Below are positions 9,383 to 19,500 of a stretch of 64,000 nucleotides of DNA, one piece after another (positions within the stretch are counted from its first letter, which is position 1; every line of letters begins with the position of its first letter). The position numbers and the translations under genes are program-made. A model generated the notes under the pieces. The model did not search any database. It was not told where the DNA came from and saw only the letters and a program-made list of their open reading frames with translations. This DNA comes from Ochrobactrum sp. Marseille-Q0166 (lineage in GTDB: Bacteria; Pseudomonadota; Alphaproteobacteria; Rhizobiales; Rhizobiaceae), in assembly GCF_014397025.1 (NCBI RefSeq), contig NZ_JACJUO010000001.1, positions 1,660,501 through 1,724,500 on the forward strand. Reading direction: 5' to 3'.

Positions 9383-12300
9383 TCAGAATTCGAAGATCGA
9401 ACGGAAAATACCGGGTGCGATGATCGAAATTGGGTTCACGATCACCTGTGGCGCTTTGGCGGTGCCTTCAAGTTTGAACGTGATACCCAAAAGACCGCGA
9501 TCACGTCCATTGCCCAACAGGGCTCCGAAGATCGGCACCTCACCAAAAATACGGTTTACTCCATAGGCAGGCATGAAAGTGCCGGTAATCGACATATTGC
9601 CACGCCCATCATAGAGCGTGCCCTGAAATGTCGTCCCGACTGACGGGCCGCGCACGACAGCTCTCGAAAGCTTGAGATAATCGCTTCCTTTTTCGATCAG
9701 CGAAAAGCCACGCTCTACATCAACCCGCGACACATCAATATCGCGCTTCACTGCCTGATTGAGGCTGTTACCGCCACTAGAGGGTGAACTGGAGACGATT
9801 GTGGCCAGACGAGGCTCATTGATAATCGAGAAATTACGTGCATCAATCTGACCAGTGAGCGGGCCGTTGCCCTGCCCTGCAAGGCCAACTGTAATCTTGC
9901 CACCGCGCATTTTGTCATAGAAGTCAAAGAACCGCAGAGTGGCACCGGCATCATTCGACTGCAAGGAAACAGACCGTGCATCGCCCTGATCATTATTTGT
10001 CGCTGCAAAAGCCTGACCAGAAGCGGTCGTCGCATTGACCGACACGCCGGATAGTTTGTTTCCGGCGCTTTCATAAGAAACCGCCAGATTGTTCAGTTTC
10101 TCGTCGTTAAAGCCGATGACTTCATCGATCTGCGCGCTGACCACGACCCGTGAGCTTTTGCCGCGCGAGCCTTCGCTCTTTTTACCGAGGTCAGAAATCT
10201 GTTTGATGATAGAGCGCGCATCAAATTGTTTGCCACGAATATTCACGCGGTAACCGCCCTGACTTTTCGTCGCTTTGATGCTCATCTGATCAGAGCGTGT
10301 GAGACGCAAATCGCTGAAATCAGCGGACTGCAGATCGCCACCAGAAATGACCAGATTGCCTTTCGCGCCAAAAGCATCGCCCGTCAGGACCAGATTCTGA
10401 ATATCGATTCTGCCATCGTCGTTCTTGCTTCTGACCAAATCAAACGTGGCTGTGGCGGGAACACCTGCTCCTTTGCGCCAGCCGAGCCATGGCAGGCTGA
10501 TCTGGGTTTTATTGAGATCAGCAGATACATGCCGCTTATCGCCATTTTCCATACCCAGATCGACAGAGATTGGCCCTGAGAACAAATCTTTCAGACCGGG
10601 CAGAATTTTGTCGCGTGACGCATCGTCGAGTAGGAGCTTAATTTTCTGGTCCCGCTTAACCGGCCCGGAACGGTCAACGGGTTCCGTCATAGAAATGGTC
10701 GCAGGCACGCCATCCAGCTTGGCATTGGCAGTTATGATTGCCGATTTCTGATCAACCTTGATGCTGCCATCCGCATCACTGACTTTCGAGCCACCGACAA
10801 GCTTCGATAGGGCCAGATTTTTAAAACCTATATCGGCATCCCAAGTCAGTGTTCCGGGCGGCGCACCCTTTGAAACCGCAAAGCCGACTTTGACACGTGC
10901 ATCGACATCGCCTGTTGCATCTTCCGGCAGAAACGGAACATTTTTCAGAACATCAATCGGCTTCTTGCCTGCAATTTCCGCAATTGCAGCAGCGCTGCCC
11001 GTAACCCGCAAATCAAGATCTGCAATCACCGGTCGCTGAGGTCCCCATGGGATGATCAGCGTTCCATCAGAAACCGACGCCTGCCGGTTATCGGGCGTAT
11101 AAGAGGTGCCGCTTGCCAGCTTGATTGTCGTATGAGCGCCACGAACCGAAATATTCCCCGTCACATCGCGGACAGGCGGCAGTTCGCCGACAACATCAAA
11201 ACGTGTTCCTGTGACATTAAAATCGGCTTTAATTTCGTCCCCGGTCAGAGGCGGCGGAAGTCCCGGCCCATTAAACCGTCCGGCAGCGAGCGACACTTCG
11301 ATGCGGCTGTCTTTCAGCGTTCCGCCGAACAGATTTTTCAGAACCCATTCACGCGCACCATCTGCCACATCAATCGGCCACAAATGCTTCGCATCTGCCA
11401 CGGGCATTTCCGGTATCCTGAGTATGAAAATCATCTCAGGCGAACCGTGCCCAAACGCCATGCTGCCCTGACCATAAAGCTCGCCGGTCGCGGTGCTCAC
11501 ATCAAGATCGGAAAACTGGATACGCTGCTGTTTTGCAAGGAAGCGTCCTGCAATTTTTACACCGAAAATGACTTCAGGATCAGTCGATTCAGCCGGAAGA
11601 CTGGTTGCGGAACTTGTCACGATTTCAAATCGATAGGACGGACTATCGACGTTATTATCTGCCTCCGGTTCCGGGCCTATCGCCCCATTAAACTCGGCCT
11701 TCATGCCGCCCAGTTGGAGACGGGACGGTTTCACTTCAATTTTGCCGCTGCCAACTGAATGCTCAAGGCGAAGCAAGGCTTGTCCGCGCAGATCATCAAC
11801 GCGGCCAAGTTCCATATCGATTTCATTGACTGCCAGTTCCGCAGAAATCCGCTCCGGCGTATCACCGCTCGCAGATCTGCCTGATAGGGACAGGTTTGCG
11901 CTGCCTTTAAAATCAAAATGGGCAGGATTGACGCGATTGCCGTCAATTACAGGCGCAACCTCTTCCGGCGAGCCAAGTTCAACAGGAAGATTGCTTACCG
12001 TAATGGCAAATGCATCAAGTTCATTCTCATTGCCTTTGCGGTCTATCGACCCTTCGATATTGACGACCTCGCCCTGCCATAAGGCGCTTCCCAGAACGGA
12101 AATCTTTCCGTGATCTTCTGAAAAACGTAAGTTCTGAACTTCCACGCTTTGCAGCTTATCGCCGGTCTTAAAACGGATAGTCGTATTCGACATTGCGATA
12201 GCTTGCGTATTCTGGTCGCGCAGAAGCTCCAGATTGCGGCGCATTGCCGAAAAAAGCTCTCCTGAAAGCGCATCGAAATTGATGTAACCTTTGTCGTCAT

Positions 12301-12820
12301 AAGGCAGCGACTTCCAGAATCCAGCGCCTTTCTGTTCCGGCAAATCGAATGCAGCGCCATCAATCTCCAGTTCAGCAAGGCGAATGTCTCCGGTCAGCAA
12401 TGGCAGCGGAGCAAGGCCCAGCCGAACGGACTTTACATTCTCGATGAAAATTCCGTGCTGCGGATCAGAAATAGACACATCACGCGCTTCGAGGGCCACA
12501 TGGCTGTTCTTATCGAGTGAAAGCCCGGCGCTGCCAATCGATGCAGAAGCCTGATCACCCAGAACATTGTTCAGGGTCTTCTGTGCTTCGTCGCGCAGCA
12601 AATCACTGTTGATGCCACCACGCAGAATGATAAATCCAGCGCCGCCAATCAGTACAAGCACGATGCAAAGTGACAGGAATGCATGAGAGCACCACCAAAC
12701 GAATGAACGTCTGCGGCGCGCAACAAAAGGCACAGAATCATCTTCGCCGTCACTGGTCAGACGGTCGATTCTTTCCATCTCGCGCTTCGTGAAGCGGATC
12801 TTGTGCTGCTTATCTGTCAA
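9383..12820 (-). CDS. Giant AsmA/YhdP-like inner-membrane-anchored protein (DUF3971)
   Basis: A 1145-residue envelope protein of the AsmA-like group, whose members form long bridges for lipid transport or outer-membrane homeostasis. A charged cytoplasmic N-terminus is followed by one transmembrane helix (about 43-66, FLSLCIVLVLIGGAGFIIL). The rest is a long periplasmic beta-rich region; the C-terminal part resembles the AsmA-like C-terminal domain, ending GTAKAPQVIVNPISIIAPG. The start is a TTG at 12820 with a weak ribosome site, so the exact start is uncertain. It stands alone. The role is inferred from family resemblance. Confidence 0.85.
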   Translation of the reverse strand: MTDKQHKIRFTKREMERIDRLTSDGEDDSVPFVARRRRSFVWWCSHAFLSLCIVLVLIGGAGFIILRGGINSDLLRDEAQKTLNNVLGDQASASIGSAGLSLDKNSHVALEARDVSISDPQHGIFIENVKSVRLGLAPLPLLTGDIRLAELEIDGAAFDLPEQKGAGFWKSLPYDDKGYINFDALSGELFSAMRRNLELLRDQNTQAIAMSNTTIRFKTGDKLQSVEVQNLRFSEDHGKISVLGSALWQGEVVNIEGSIDRKGNENELDAFAITVSNLPVELGSPEEVAPVIDGNRVNPAHFDFKGSANLSLSGRSASGDTPERISAELAVNEIDMELGRVDDLRGQALLRLEHSVGSGKIEVKPSRLQLGGMKAEFNGAIGPEPEADNNVDSPSYRFEIVTSSATSLPAESTDPEVIFGVKIAGRFLAKQQRIQFSDLDVSTATGELYGQGSMAFGHGSPEMIFILRIPEMPVADAKHLWPIDVADGAREWVLKNLFGGTLKDSRIEVSLAAGRFNGPGLPPPLTGDEIKADFNVTGTRFDVVGELPPVRDVTGNISVRGAHTTIKLASGTSYTPDNRQASVSDGTLIIPWGPQRPVIADLDLRVTGSAAAIAEIAGKKPIDVLKNVPFLPEDATGDVDARVKVGFAVSKGAPPGTLTWDADIGFKNLALSKLVGGSKVSDADGSIKVDQKSAIITANAKLDGVPATISMTEPVDRSGPVKRDQKIKLLLDDASRDKILPGLKDLFSGPISVDLGMENGDKRHVSADLNKTQISLPWLGWRKGAGVPATATFDLVRSKNDDGRIDIQNLVLTGDAFGAKGNLVISGGDLQSADFSDLRLTRSDQMSIKATKSQGGYRVNIRGKQFDARSIIKQISDLGKKSEGSRGKSSRVVVSAQIDEVIGFNDEKLNNLAVSYESAGNKLSGVSVNATTASGQAFAATNNDQGDARSVSLQSNDAGATLRFFDFYDKMRGGKITVGLAGQGNGPLTGQIDARNFSIINEPRLATIVSSSPSSGGNSLNQAVKRDIDVSRVDVERGFSLIEKGSDYLKLSRAVVRGPSVGTTFQGTLYDGRGNMSITGTFMPAYGVNRIFGEVPIFGALLGNGRDRGLLGITFKLEGTAKAPQVIVNPISIIAPGIFRSIFEF

Positions 12821-13013
12821 TATTCCAGCCGAACACCTGAATGCTGTTTTCAGAAAACCTCATGAAGAATTTCATGATGTCCCTGTAACCTACTGATCTA
12901 TAGTCTCTCAGAGCTGTTTCAATGCAAGAATAATCACTTGCCAAAACACCCCGTAAATAAATGCCAAATCACCCGGCCTCGCCCGAATAGTTGCACAAGG
13001 CGGACCCGAATGC

Positions 13014-13115
13014 GATAGAGCGTACTGCATTAATCCTATAACAGCGCTCGCTCTATCTTTTTGTTTTTGCGTATGTCGTTATCGGAAAACCGGTTTCCAC
13101 TTTTCCGCGACATGC
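13014..13115. repeat. Rhizobial palindromic intergenic repeat (RIME-like)
   Basis: Two nested inverted repeats: GATAGAGCG (13014-13022) with CGCTCTATC (13049-13057), then GTATGTCG (13071-13078) with CGACATGC (13108-13115) around AAACCGGTTT. The AAACCGGTTTCCACTTTTCC core is familiar from dispersed intergenic elements of Rhizobium, Brucella and Ochrobactrum. It fills most of the 353-base gap upstream of bcp; the rest of that gap (12821-13013) shows no gene. Confidence 0.65.
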
Positions 13116-13173
13116 AATAGCTTTGAGTGTAACAGTCCGTTTGGACCTATATCTACAAAAGAAAGGCCTAGAT

Positions 13174-13638
13174 ATGGCTCGTCCCCAAATTGGAGATCAA
13201 GCACCGGATTTTTCATTGCCTTCCGATAATGGAGTAATCTCATTGTCGTCACTCAAAGGTTCGCCGGTCGTCGTTTACTTCTACCCAAAAGATGACACAT
13301 CCGGCTGCACCAAGGAGGCAATTGCGTTTTCCCAGCTAAAGCCGGAGTTCGACAAGATCGGTACACGCATTATAGGTCTTTCGCCTGATAGCGCCGAAAA
13401 ACATGCTAAATTTCGTAAAAAACATGATCTGACAGTCGAGCTGGCGGCAGATGAAGACCGATCGACGTTGGAAGCTTATGGCGTCTGGGTGGAAAAGAGC
13501 ATGTATGGCCGTAAATACATGGGTGTTGAACGAACCACATTTCTGATTGATGCCGATGGACGTGTGGCGCATATCTGGGAAAAGGTGAAGGTCGCCGGTC
13601 ATCCTGAAGCCGTTCTTGAAGCAGCTCGCGCGCTTTAA
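13174..13638 (+). CDS. bcp: Bcp-type thiol peroxidase (peroxiredoxin)
   Basis: Peroxiredoxin of the Bcp/PrxQ group, reducing peroxides with thioredoxin. The fold is complete in 154 residues: GDQAPDFSLPSDNG, then FYPKDDTSGCTKEA with peroxidatic Cys45. There is no cysteine five residues later, so it is the variant lacking the usual nearby resolving Cys. The ATG at 13174 (MARPQIGDQ) is preferred over an upstream in-frame start because AGAAAGG lies just upstream and homologues begin there. A weak 7-bp hairpin follows at 13670-13688. Confidence 0.93.
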   Translation: MARPQIGDQAPDFSLPSDNGVISLSSLKGSPVVVYFYPKDDTSGCTKEAIAFSQLKPEFDKIGTRIIGLSPDSAEKHAKFRKKHDLTVELAADEDRSTLEAYGVWVEKSMYGRKYMGVERTTFLIDADGRVAHIWEKVKVAGHPEAVLEAARAL

Positions 13639-13741
13639 ACCGGCGAATATGTAGATTGAACTGATTACAAAAGCTTCAGATAAGCTTTGTTAACCATGAT
13701 AAAATTCTGTTGATTCGATTGGTAAAAGCAAAGCAACCTGC

Positions 13742-14065
13742 ATGTTCAGAATTCGGTCTAAAATCGTTGGATTTGGTACGGCGTGTGTCGGCCTTTGCTT
13801 TGGCGCTGGCATTTCTATGATCACATATAACGGCCAGTCAGAAAGGCTACCGAACGACAGACTTGCGTCACTGACAAAAGGTTCGGCAGTGATGCAGCCG
13901 TTGCCCGCAATACCATCTGAGCCGATGCCAAAAATCTCTTCTCAGCAAGAGCTGATTATTCCTGATAACGCGCCCAATGTTCATGGCATTGATCCGATCA
14001 TCACCGGGCCACGCGCTTATAAACCCAGAGCAGAGATCAGGAGTACTGCTTCAAAAGGTTCCTGA
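13742..14065 (+). CDS. Small exported protein of unknown function
   Basis: A 107-residue open frame with a basic start, a hydrophobic stretch (about 8-28) that could be a signal peptide or anchor, and then a proline-rich low-complexity tail ending in IRSTASKGS. No domain is recognised. A clear terminator follows 37 bases after the stop, which supports it being a real transcribed gene. Nothing shows its function. Confidence 0.55.
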   Translation: MFRIRSKIVGFGTACVGLCFGAGISMITYNGQSERLPNDRLASLTKGSAVMQPLPAIPSEPMPKISSQQELIIPDNAPNVHGIDPIITGPRAYKPRAEIRSTASKGS

Positions 14066-14101
14066 TGCCAAATATCCCTTCGTGATCAAATCAAAACATA
14101 A

Positions 14102-14127
14102 AAAACCCGGCCATAAGCCGGGTTTTC
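14102..14127 (+). terminator. Rho-independent terminator
   Basis: A 10-bp stem (14102-14111 with 14117-14126), loop of five, with A-rich and T-rich flanks. It ends the bcp/small-protein side before the convergent prfB. Confidence 0.8.
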
Positions 14128-14169
14128 TGCTTTCTTATCGGGACAATCAAAGCGCCGATCTGGATATTT

Positions 14170-14220
14170 TTCGACGCACATCTTGTTTCGAAAACCGTTC
14201 CACACTTTTCGGGATGCGCC
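14170..14220. repeat. Partial copy of the rhizobial palindromic repeat
   Basis: Contains CGAAAACCGTTCCACACTTT followed by TCGGGATGCGCC, a diverged version of the AAACCGGTTTCCACTTTTCC core seen at 13082-13107. It touches the prfB stop codon. Confidence 0.5.
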
Positions 14221-15349
14221 CTAATCGATGTCTTCGATTGCTTCGCCGCCGCCCTGAATGCGATGCGCGAGCGCAGCTTCCATAAATGGTGTTACCGCGC
14301 CATCAAGCACTTCCTGCGGATTGGTACTTTCAACACCTGTGCGAAGGTCCTTTATGAGCTGGTAAGGCTGAAGGACATACGAGCGGATCTGGTGACCCCA
14401 GCCAATATCAGTCTTGCTGGCATTGGCGGCATCAGTCGCTTCTTCACGTTTTTTCAGCTCTTCCTCGTAAAGACGTGCGCGCAACATCGACCATGCCTTC
14501 TCGCGGTTCTTATGCTGCGAACGCTCGGCCTGACACTGCACAACAATTCCCGATGCAATATGCGTAATGCGCACGGCCGAGTCCGTCGTATTGACGTGCT
14601 GACCACCAGCACCTGATGCACGATATGTATCGATGCGAACATCGGCCTCTGTCACCTGCACATCGATATTGTCATCAATGACCGGATAAACCCAAATACT
14701 GGCGAACGATGTGTGACGACGGGCGTTCGAATCGTAAGGCGAAATACGAACCAGACGGTGCACACCGGATTCAGTTTTCGCCATACCGTAGGAGTTATGG
14801 CCCTTGATGAGGATCGTCGCAGACTTGATGCCTGCTTCTTCGCCGTAATGCACTTCCATCACGTCGACCTTACGTCCACTGCGTTCAGCCCAGCGTGTGT
14901 ACATACGCAGAAGCATAGACGCCCAGTCCTGACTTTCCGTGCCGCCAGCGCCAGCATGAACTTCAAGATAGGTATCATTGGCATCCGCTTCACCCGAAAG
15001 CAGCATATCGATCTGTCGCCGATCGACTTCCTGCTTGAGTTCACGAATAGTGTTTTCGGCATCAGCTATAATCGACGTATCGTCCTCTTCTTCGCCCATG
15101 GCGATGAGTTCGATGCTGTCATTCAACGTCTGTTTGAGCGAATTAATGCCATTGATGCTATCTTCCAGCTGCTGGCGCTCACGCATCAGCTTCTGGGCTT
15201 CCTGTGCATCATTCCAAAGGGTCGGATCTTCCGCCCTCTGGTTCAGATAGCCCAGGCGTTTGATTGCCTGATCCCAGTCAAAGATGCCTCCTCAGCAGGC
15301 TTATGGCCTGCTGGATTTCGTCAACCAGCGTCTCGATTTCCGCGCGCAT
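14221..15349 (-). CDS. prfB: Peptide chain release factor 2, programmed +1 frameshift
   Basis: RF2 recognises UGA and UAA and releases finished proteins. The gene is split over two frames. A 23-codon leader (ATG at 15349) runs to an in-frame TGA at 15280-15278, and a +1 shift at CTT-T lets reading continue as GAC TGG GAT CAG. An AGGAGG site sits just upstream of CTTTGAC, exactly as in the known RF2 autoregulatory site. The product is about 375 residues, with the catalytic GGQ in ASGAGGQHVNTTDSAV. A conventional unshifted start (ATG at 15186) would remove the N-terminal domain. Confidence 0.95.
15277..15292 (-). other. RF2 programmed frameshift site
   Basis: On the minus strand the sequence is AGGAGG, three bases, then CTT TGA C. 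The Shine-Dalgarno-like AGGAGG, slippery CTT and in-frame TGA are the three parts of the RF2 frameshift signal. Low RF2 slows termination at TGA and favours the shift. Confidence 0.92.
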
Positions 15350-15498
15350 GGGCAAATCGTTCCTTCAATAAGTCTGCAATATGTGGAGAAAATACAAGCT
15401 CATGAGAGCTGACCTCACACCTGAAGCCGAACCAGCATAAAGCTGTTCAAGCGCCGCGGACCATAATTAGCCCGTGGCGCAGTGTAAAGAGGTGCAAA

Positions 15499-17964
15499 TC
15501 AGTAAAGTCCACCAGAACCTGAATTGATAGCACGCGTGGCTTGAGGCGACTGTGGCTGAACGGGCGAGCCTTCACGGTACTGATCCATACCAATGACCGA
15601 ATAAGTATCAGATGGTCCGGTACCCGGTTTAAACGCTTCAATGATGAGGTTTGGATCGCCTTGATTGGTGCGCATACCCGTTTTCCGGTTAATCGCGATC
15701 AGGGTCATGCCTTCCGGCACCCGGAAATCTACCTTCGGCGTTCCAGCCAAAGCATGGGTCATGAAATCCTTGAACACCGGAGCGGCCAGTCCGCTACCCG
15801 TACCGCCACGACCAAGAGGTGTTGGTGTGTCATAGCCCATGAAAACGCCGACAACCAAATCTGGCGTAAAACCAACGAACCAAGCATCTTTTTCGTCGTT
15901 TGTCGTCCCGGTCTTGCCAGCAAGAGGCCGATCAAGGCTTTTCAAAATCTGTGCTGTACCGCGCTGAACCACGCCTTCCATCATCGATGTGATCTGATAA
16001 GCAGTCATTGGATCAAGAACCTGATCACGGTTATCGATCAAAGTTGGCTCTTCCTGACCGGACCATTGCTGAGCGTTACAGCCTTCACACTGGCGCCCAT
16101 CGTGTTTGAATACGGTCTTTCCATAGCGGTCCTGAATACGGTCGATCATCGATGGCGTAATGCTCTGCCCGCCATTTGCTATGACGGAATAAGCAGTAAC
16201 CATACGCAAAACGGTTGTTTCGCCTGCACCAAGAGACATCGACAAAACAGGCAACATCTTGTCGTACACACCGAAACGCTCAGCATATTCCGCAACAGTC
16301 TTCATGCCCATATCCTGTGCGAGACGCACAGTCATAAGGTTACGCGACTGTTCAATACCATAGCGCAATGTCGAAGGGCCGGAGAACTTGCCGGAATAGT
16401 TTTTCGGAGCCCATACGCCAAGCGCGCCCCCCTGATTGACCTCTAACGGACCATCAAGAACGACGGATGCCGGCGTATAGCCATTATCCAGGGCTGCCGC
16501 GTAAACGAATGGCTTAAACGATGATCCAGGCTGGCGATAAGCTTGCGTGGCACGGTTAAATTCCGATTGTCCGTACGAAAAGCCACCGACCATTGCGAGG
16601 ACACGCCCGGTATGGGGATCCATAGCAACCATTGCACCCTGCAATTTCGGCGGCTGCTGCAAGCGGAAACGCGATTCACCTTCACCAACTTTGGAAACAT
16701 AGACAATATCGCCGGTCTTCAGGACCCCTTCTGGCGACCTTGCGCTGCCACGTTTACCGTCAATATTGGTGACACGCATCGCCCATTTCATATCGTCAGC
16801 AGCAATAAAGGCACGATCTCGCGCTTTTCCGCGCGAACCGGATCCATCAATTGACGGCTGCAAGCCGATATCTGCGCCCGCGGCTGAAACATTGAGAACC
16901 ACGGCAAGCTGCCATTCCGGAACGTCTTCAAAAGCCTGCAGATCACCGAAAGCTGTGCCCCAATCGCTGCCGATTTCCGCGTGCTTTAAAGGGCCACGCC
17001 AGCCGCGCGCTTCATCATAGCGGAGCATGGCTGACTGCAAGGCTTTACGGGCTTCCACCTGTAAGGCTGGATTAAGTGTCGTTCTGACGGACAAGCCGCC
17101 CTCGTAAAGAGCATCGACACCATATTTCTGGATAATCTGGCGACGCACTTCTTCACTGAAATATTCGGAAGCGAACAAATAATGGGTGGCTGTGCGGGTT
17201 TTAACGCCGAGCGGCTGCTTCTTAGCTTCATCAGCCTCCTGAGCCGTTATGTAACCGTTCTCAGCCATGCGATCGATTACCCAGTTGCGGCGTTCAATCG
17301 CGCGGTCCGGGTAACGGAATGGATGATAGTTGTTTGGTCCTTTTGGCAAAGCAGCCAAATAAGCGGCATCGGCAATACTGAGCTCACCGACACTCTTGTC
17401 AAAATAGGTTAGCGCAGCACTCGCGATACCGTATGAACCAAGGCCGAAGAAAATTTCATTGAGGTAAAGCTCAAGAATGCGATCCTTGGAATACGCCTGC
17501 TCGATCCGCATCGCGAGAATTGCTTCTTTGATCTTGCGATCATAGGTCTGGTTCGAAGAAAGAAGAAAGTTTTTGGCAACCTGCTGGGTAATCGTTGAGG
17601 CACCAACCGGGCGTCGACCGGATCCTGCGTTTTTAATATTCGTAACAACAGCGCGAGCAAGACCGCCGAAATCGAGACCATGATGCTCATAAAAGGTCTT
17701 GTCTTCGGCAGAGATAAATGCAGCCTTTACCCGATTTGGCACGGCCTGAATTGGCAAATACATGCGGCGTTCGCGCGCATATTCCGACATCAGACTACCA
17801 TCCGATGCATGAACACGCGTCATGACTGGCGGCTCGTACTTGGCGAGCACTTCATAATCGGGCAGATCTTTCGTAACACTGCTGATGTATACAGCAACAC
17901 CACCGGCAACGATCAGTGCCAGAACAGTTCCAATCCCGAAGAAATATCCGATAAGCCTTACCAT
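15499..17964 (-). CDS. mrcA: Penicillin-binding protein 1A, bifunctional
   Basis: Inner-membrane peptidoglycan glycosyltransferase and transpeptidase, 821 residues. It has an N-terminal membrane anchor (about 4-27) and a GT51 domain with catalytic Glu in ISAEDKTFYEHHGLD, plus STITQQVAKN and the KIKEAILA helix. An OB-like insert follows. The transpeptidase shows SSFK (nucleophile Ser), SRN and KTGT motifs. The ATG at 17964 is the only sensible start. It lies downstream of a cell-wall amidase gene in the same direction. Confidence 0.96.
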   Translation of the reverse strand: MVRLIGYFFGIGTVLALIVAGGVAVYISSVTKDLPDYEVLAKYEPPVMTRVHASDGSLMSEYARERRMYLPIQAVPNRVKAAFISAEDKTFYEHHGLDFGGLARAVVTNIKNAGSGRRPVGASTITQQVAKNFLLSSNQTYDRKIKEAILAMRIEQAYSKDRILELYLNEIFFGLGSYGIASAALTYFDKSVGELSIADAAYLAALPKGPNNYHPFRYPDRAIERRNWVIDRMAENGYITAQEADEAKKQPLGVKTRTATHYLFASEYFSEEVRRQIIQKYGVDALYEGGLSVRTTLNPALQVEARKALQSAMLRYDEARGWRGPLKHAEIGSDWGTAFGDLQAFEDVPEWQLAVVLNVSAAGADIGLQPSIDGSGSRGKARDRAFIAADDMKWAMRVTNIDGKRGSARSPEGVLKTGDIVYVSKVGEGESRFRLQQPPKLQGAMVAMDPHTGRVLAMVGGFSYGQSEFNRATQAYRQPGSSFKPFVYAAALDNGYTPASVVLDGPLEVNQGGALGVWAPKNYSGKFSGPSTLRYGIEQSRNLMTVRLAQDMGMKTVAEYAERFGVYDKMLPVLSMSLGAGETTVLRMVTAYSVIANGGQSITPSMIDRIQDRYGKTVFKHDGRQCEGCNAQQWSGQEEPTLIDNRDQVLDPMTAYQITSMMEGVVQRGTAQILKSLDRPLAGKTGTTNDEKDAWFVGFTPDLVVGVFMGYDTPTPLGRGGTGSGLAAPVFKDFMTHALAGTPKVDFRVPEGMTLIAINRKTGMRTNQGDPNLIIEAFKPGTGPSDTYSVIGMDQYREGSPVQPQSPQATRAINSGSGGLY

Positions 17965-18216
17965 GTATCCGGAATCCCGCCTTCAGATCATTCGAAAAAA
18001 TAGAGAATGACCAACAATAATGCTCGTTAATCAGTGCCATGCGGCGATAGCTGGTTTAGTGACCACCAATTGCGTCAAAGACAAGATGGCTTATGCGTTT
18101 TTACCAATTTAAAGCCCTATTAAAGGCATGCGGACCTTAAAAATGCACAAAACTGTTGCACGCATACATCGTATAAGCTGGGATAGATATCAATCCCCGC
18201 TAAACATTACATTATT

Positions 18217-19500
18217 TTAACCCCGCGACAAAGCATCCGGGTGTTTCTGCATTTCAAATGCTTTTATCGCGGTTGCGATACGATCAGCCAGCTTGCGACG
18301 CCATTGAGGGTTGCTGATAAGCTTCTCATCTTCGGCATTGGATAGATAACCGATTTCGATGAGTACAGATGGCACATCCGGCGCCCGCAATACCTGAAAA
18401 CCCGCAAAACGGTGAGGATTGTTGATGAGATTAACCTGCCCCTGAAGCGAACTAATGACTTTTTCGGCAAAACTGAGTGAAAATGTATGAGTCTCTCGCC
18501 TTGTCAGATCGAGCAATATATCCGCAACTTCCGGAAGCTCTTCGGGAGCAGCCCCACCAATGCTGTCCGACTTATTTTCTCGCTCTGCCATGGCGCGTGC
18601 GACGGAATCTGAGGCCTTATCAGATATTGTATAGACAGTCGCGCCGCGAATATCACCCTGGTTGATGGTATCTGCGTGGATAGAAATGAAGAGGTCAGCC
18701 GAATATTGGCGCGCAAGGCGTACGCGCTCAGACAACCTCAAAAATTTGTCGTCATCCCGCGTCATCAAAACCTTGATGTTACTTTCTTTCATCAACCGAT
18801 CTCGCAACTCCTGTCCGAAAGCGAGGGTCAGATCTTTCTCTTTGATGCCGCTCAGACTTTCAGCACCACTATCTATGCCGCCATGTCCGGGATCAATCAT
18901 AACGATGAATGGACGCCCCTTCTCCTTGTCTGGCAGGACCGATGCAGCTTTTATTCCAGCATGTTGCCCTGTTGATCCAGTAACATCATTTGAAGCAGCA
19001 AGCTTTTTGCTAAATTGCTGCTCCGAAGTGGCAACCATGTCGGCAACAAGACGGTAGCCCGATGTCGTTTCATTCTTTATGACTTGAACGCTCTCCAAAT
19101 CAAATGGACCGCGCATCGTCAAAATGAGGCGGGAGCGGTTTTTACCGACCAGACCATAGCGTACTCGCGAAACAATTCCCCTCGCCGCCAAGCTATTTTC
19201 GTCGAACCCAAAGCGTGTTTCGGGAAGATCGAAAACCAAACGATGAGGATTGCCCAAAAGAAGCGTTGAGAATTTCGGCTCCTGATCGAACATAATGACA
19301 ACGCGCATACGCAGATCGTCCCCCGCCATACGATAGGTCAGAGCGGATAACGGAGCGTTATCGGCAGCCGTTGCTGGGCCAACATAAAAAAACGCCGAAC
19401 ATAACATCACCAAGAGCACACATAAATTTCGTGCGTTCAATTTGTTTCGGGCAATTTTTTGAAAGCTCATACAATGCATAGGTGTTCGCAATCTGGACAT
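18217..19500 (-). CDS. amiC: N-acetylmuramoyl-L-alanine amidase, AmiC type
   Basis: Periplasmic zinc amidase that cuts septal peptidoglycan. Order: a signal-type hydrophobic segment (about 25-45), an AMIN domain (about 50-160) and an Amidase_3 domain (about 195-415). Zinc-site features are DPGHGGIDSG and LFISIHADT, with conserved Glu in the final VLIEIGYLSN. The first Met at 19500 gives a long leader; ATG codons at 19479 or 19470 are equally possible starts. It precedes mrcA on the same strand and is divergent from rne. Confidence 0.92.
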   Translation of the reverse strand: MSRLRTPMHCMSFQKIARNKLNARNLCVLLVMLCSAFFYVGPATAADNAPLSALTYRMAGDDLRMRVVIMFDQEPKFSTLLLGNPHRLVFDLPETRFGFDENSLAARGIVSRVRYGLVGKNRSRLILTMRGPFDLESVQVIKNETTSGYRLVADMVATSEQQFSKKLAASNDVTGSTGQHAGIKAASVLPDKEKGRPFIVMIDPGHGGIDSGAESLSGIKEKDLTLAFGQELRDRLMKESNIKVLMTRDDDKFLRLSERVRLARQYSADLFISIHADTINQGDIRGATVYTISDKASDSVARAMAERENKSDSIGGAAPEELPEVADILLDLTRRETHTFSLSFAEKVISSLQGQVNLINNPHRFAGFQVLRAPDVPSVLIEIGYLSNAEDEKLISNPQWRRKLADRIATAIKAFEMQKHPDALSRG

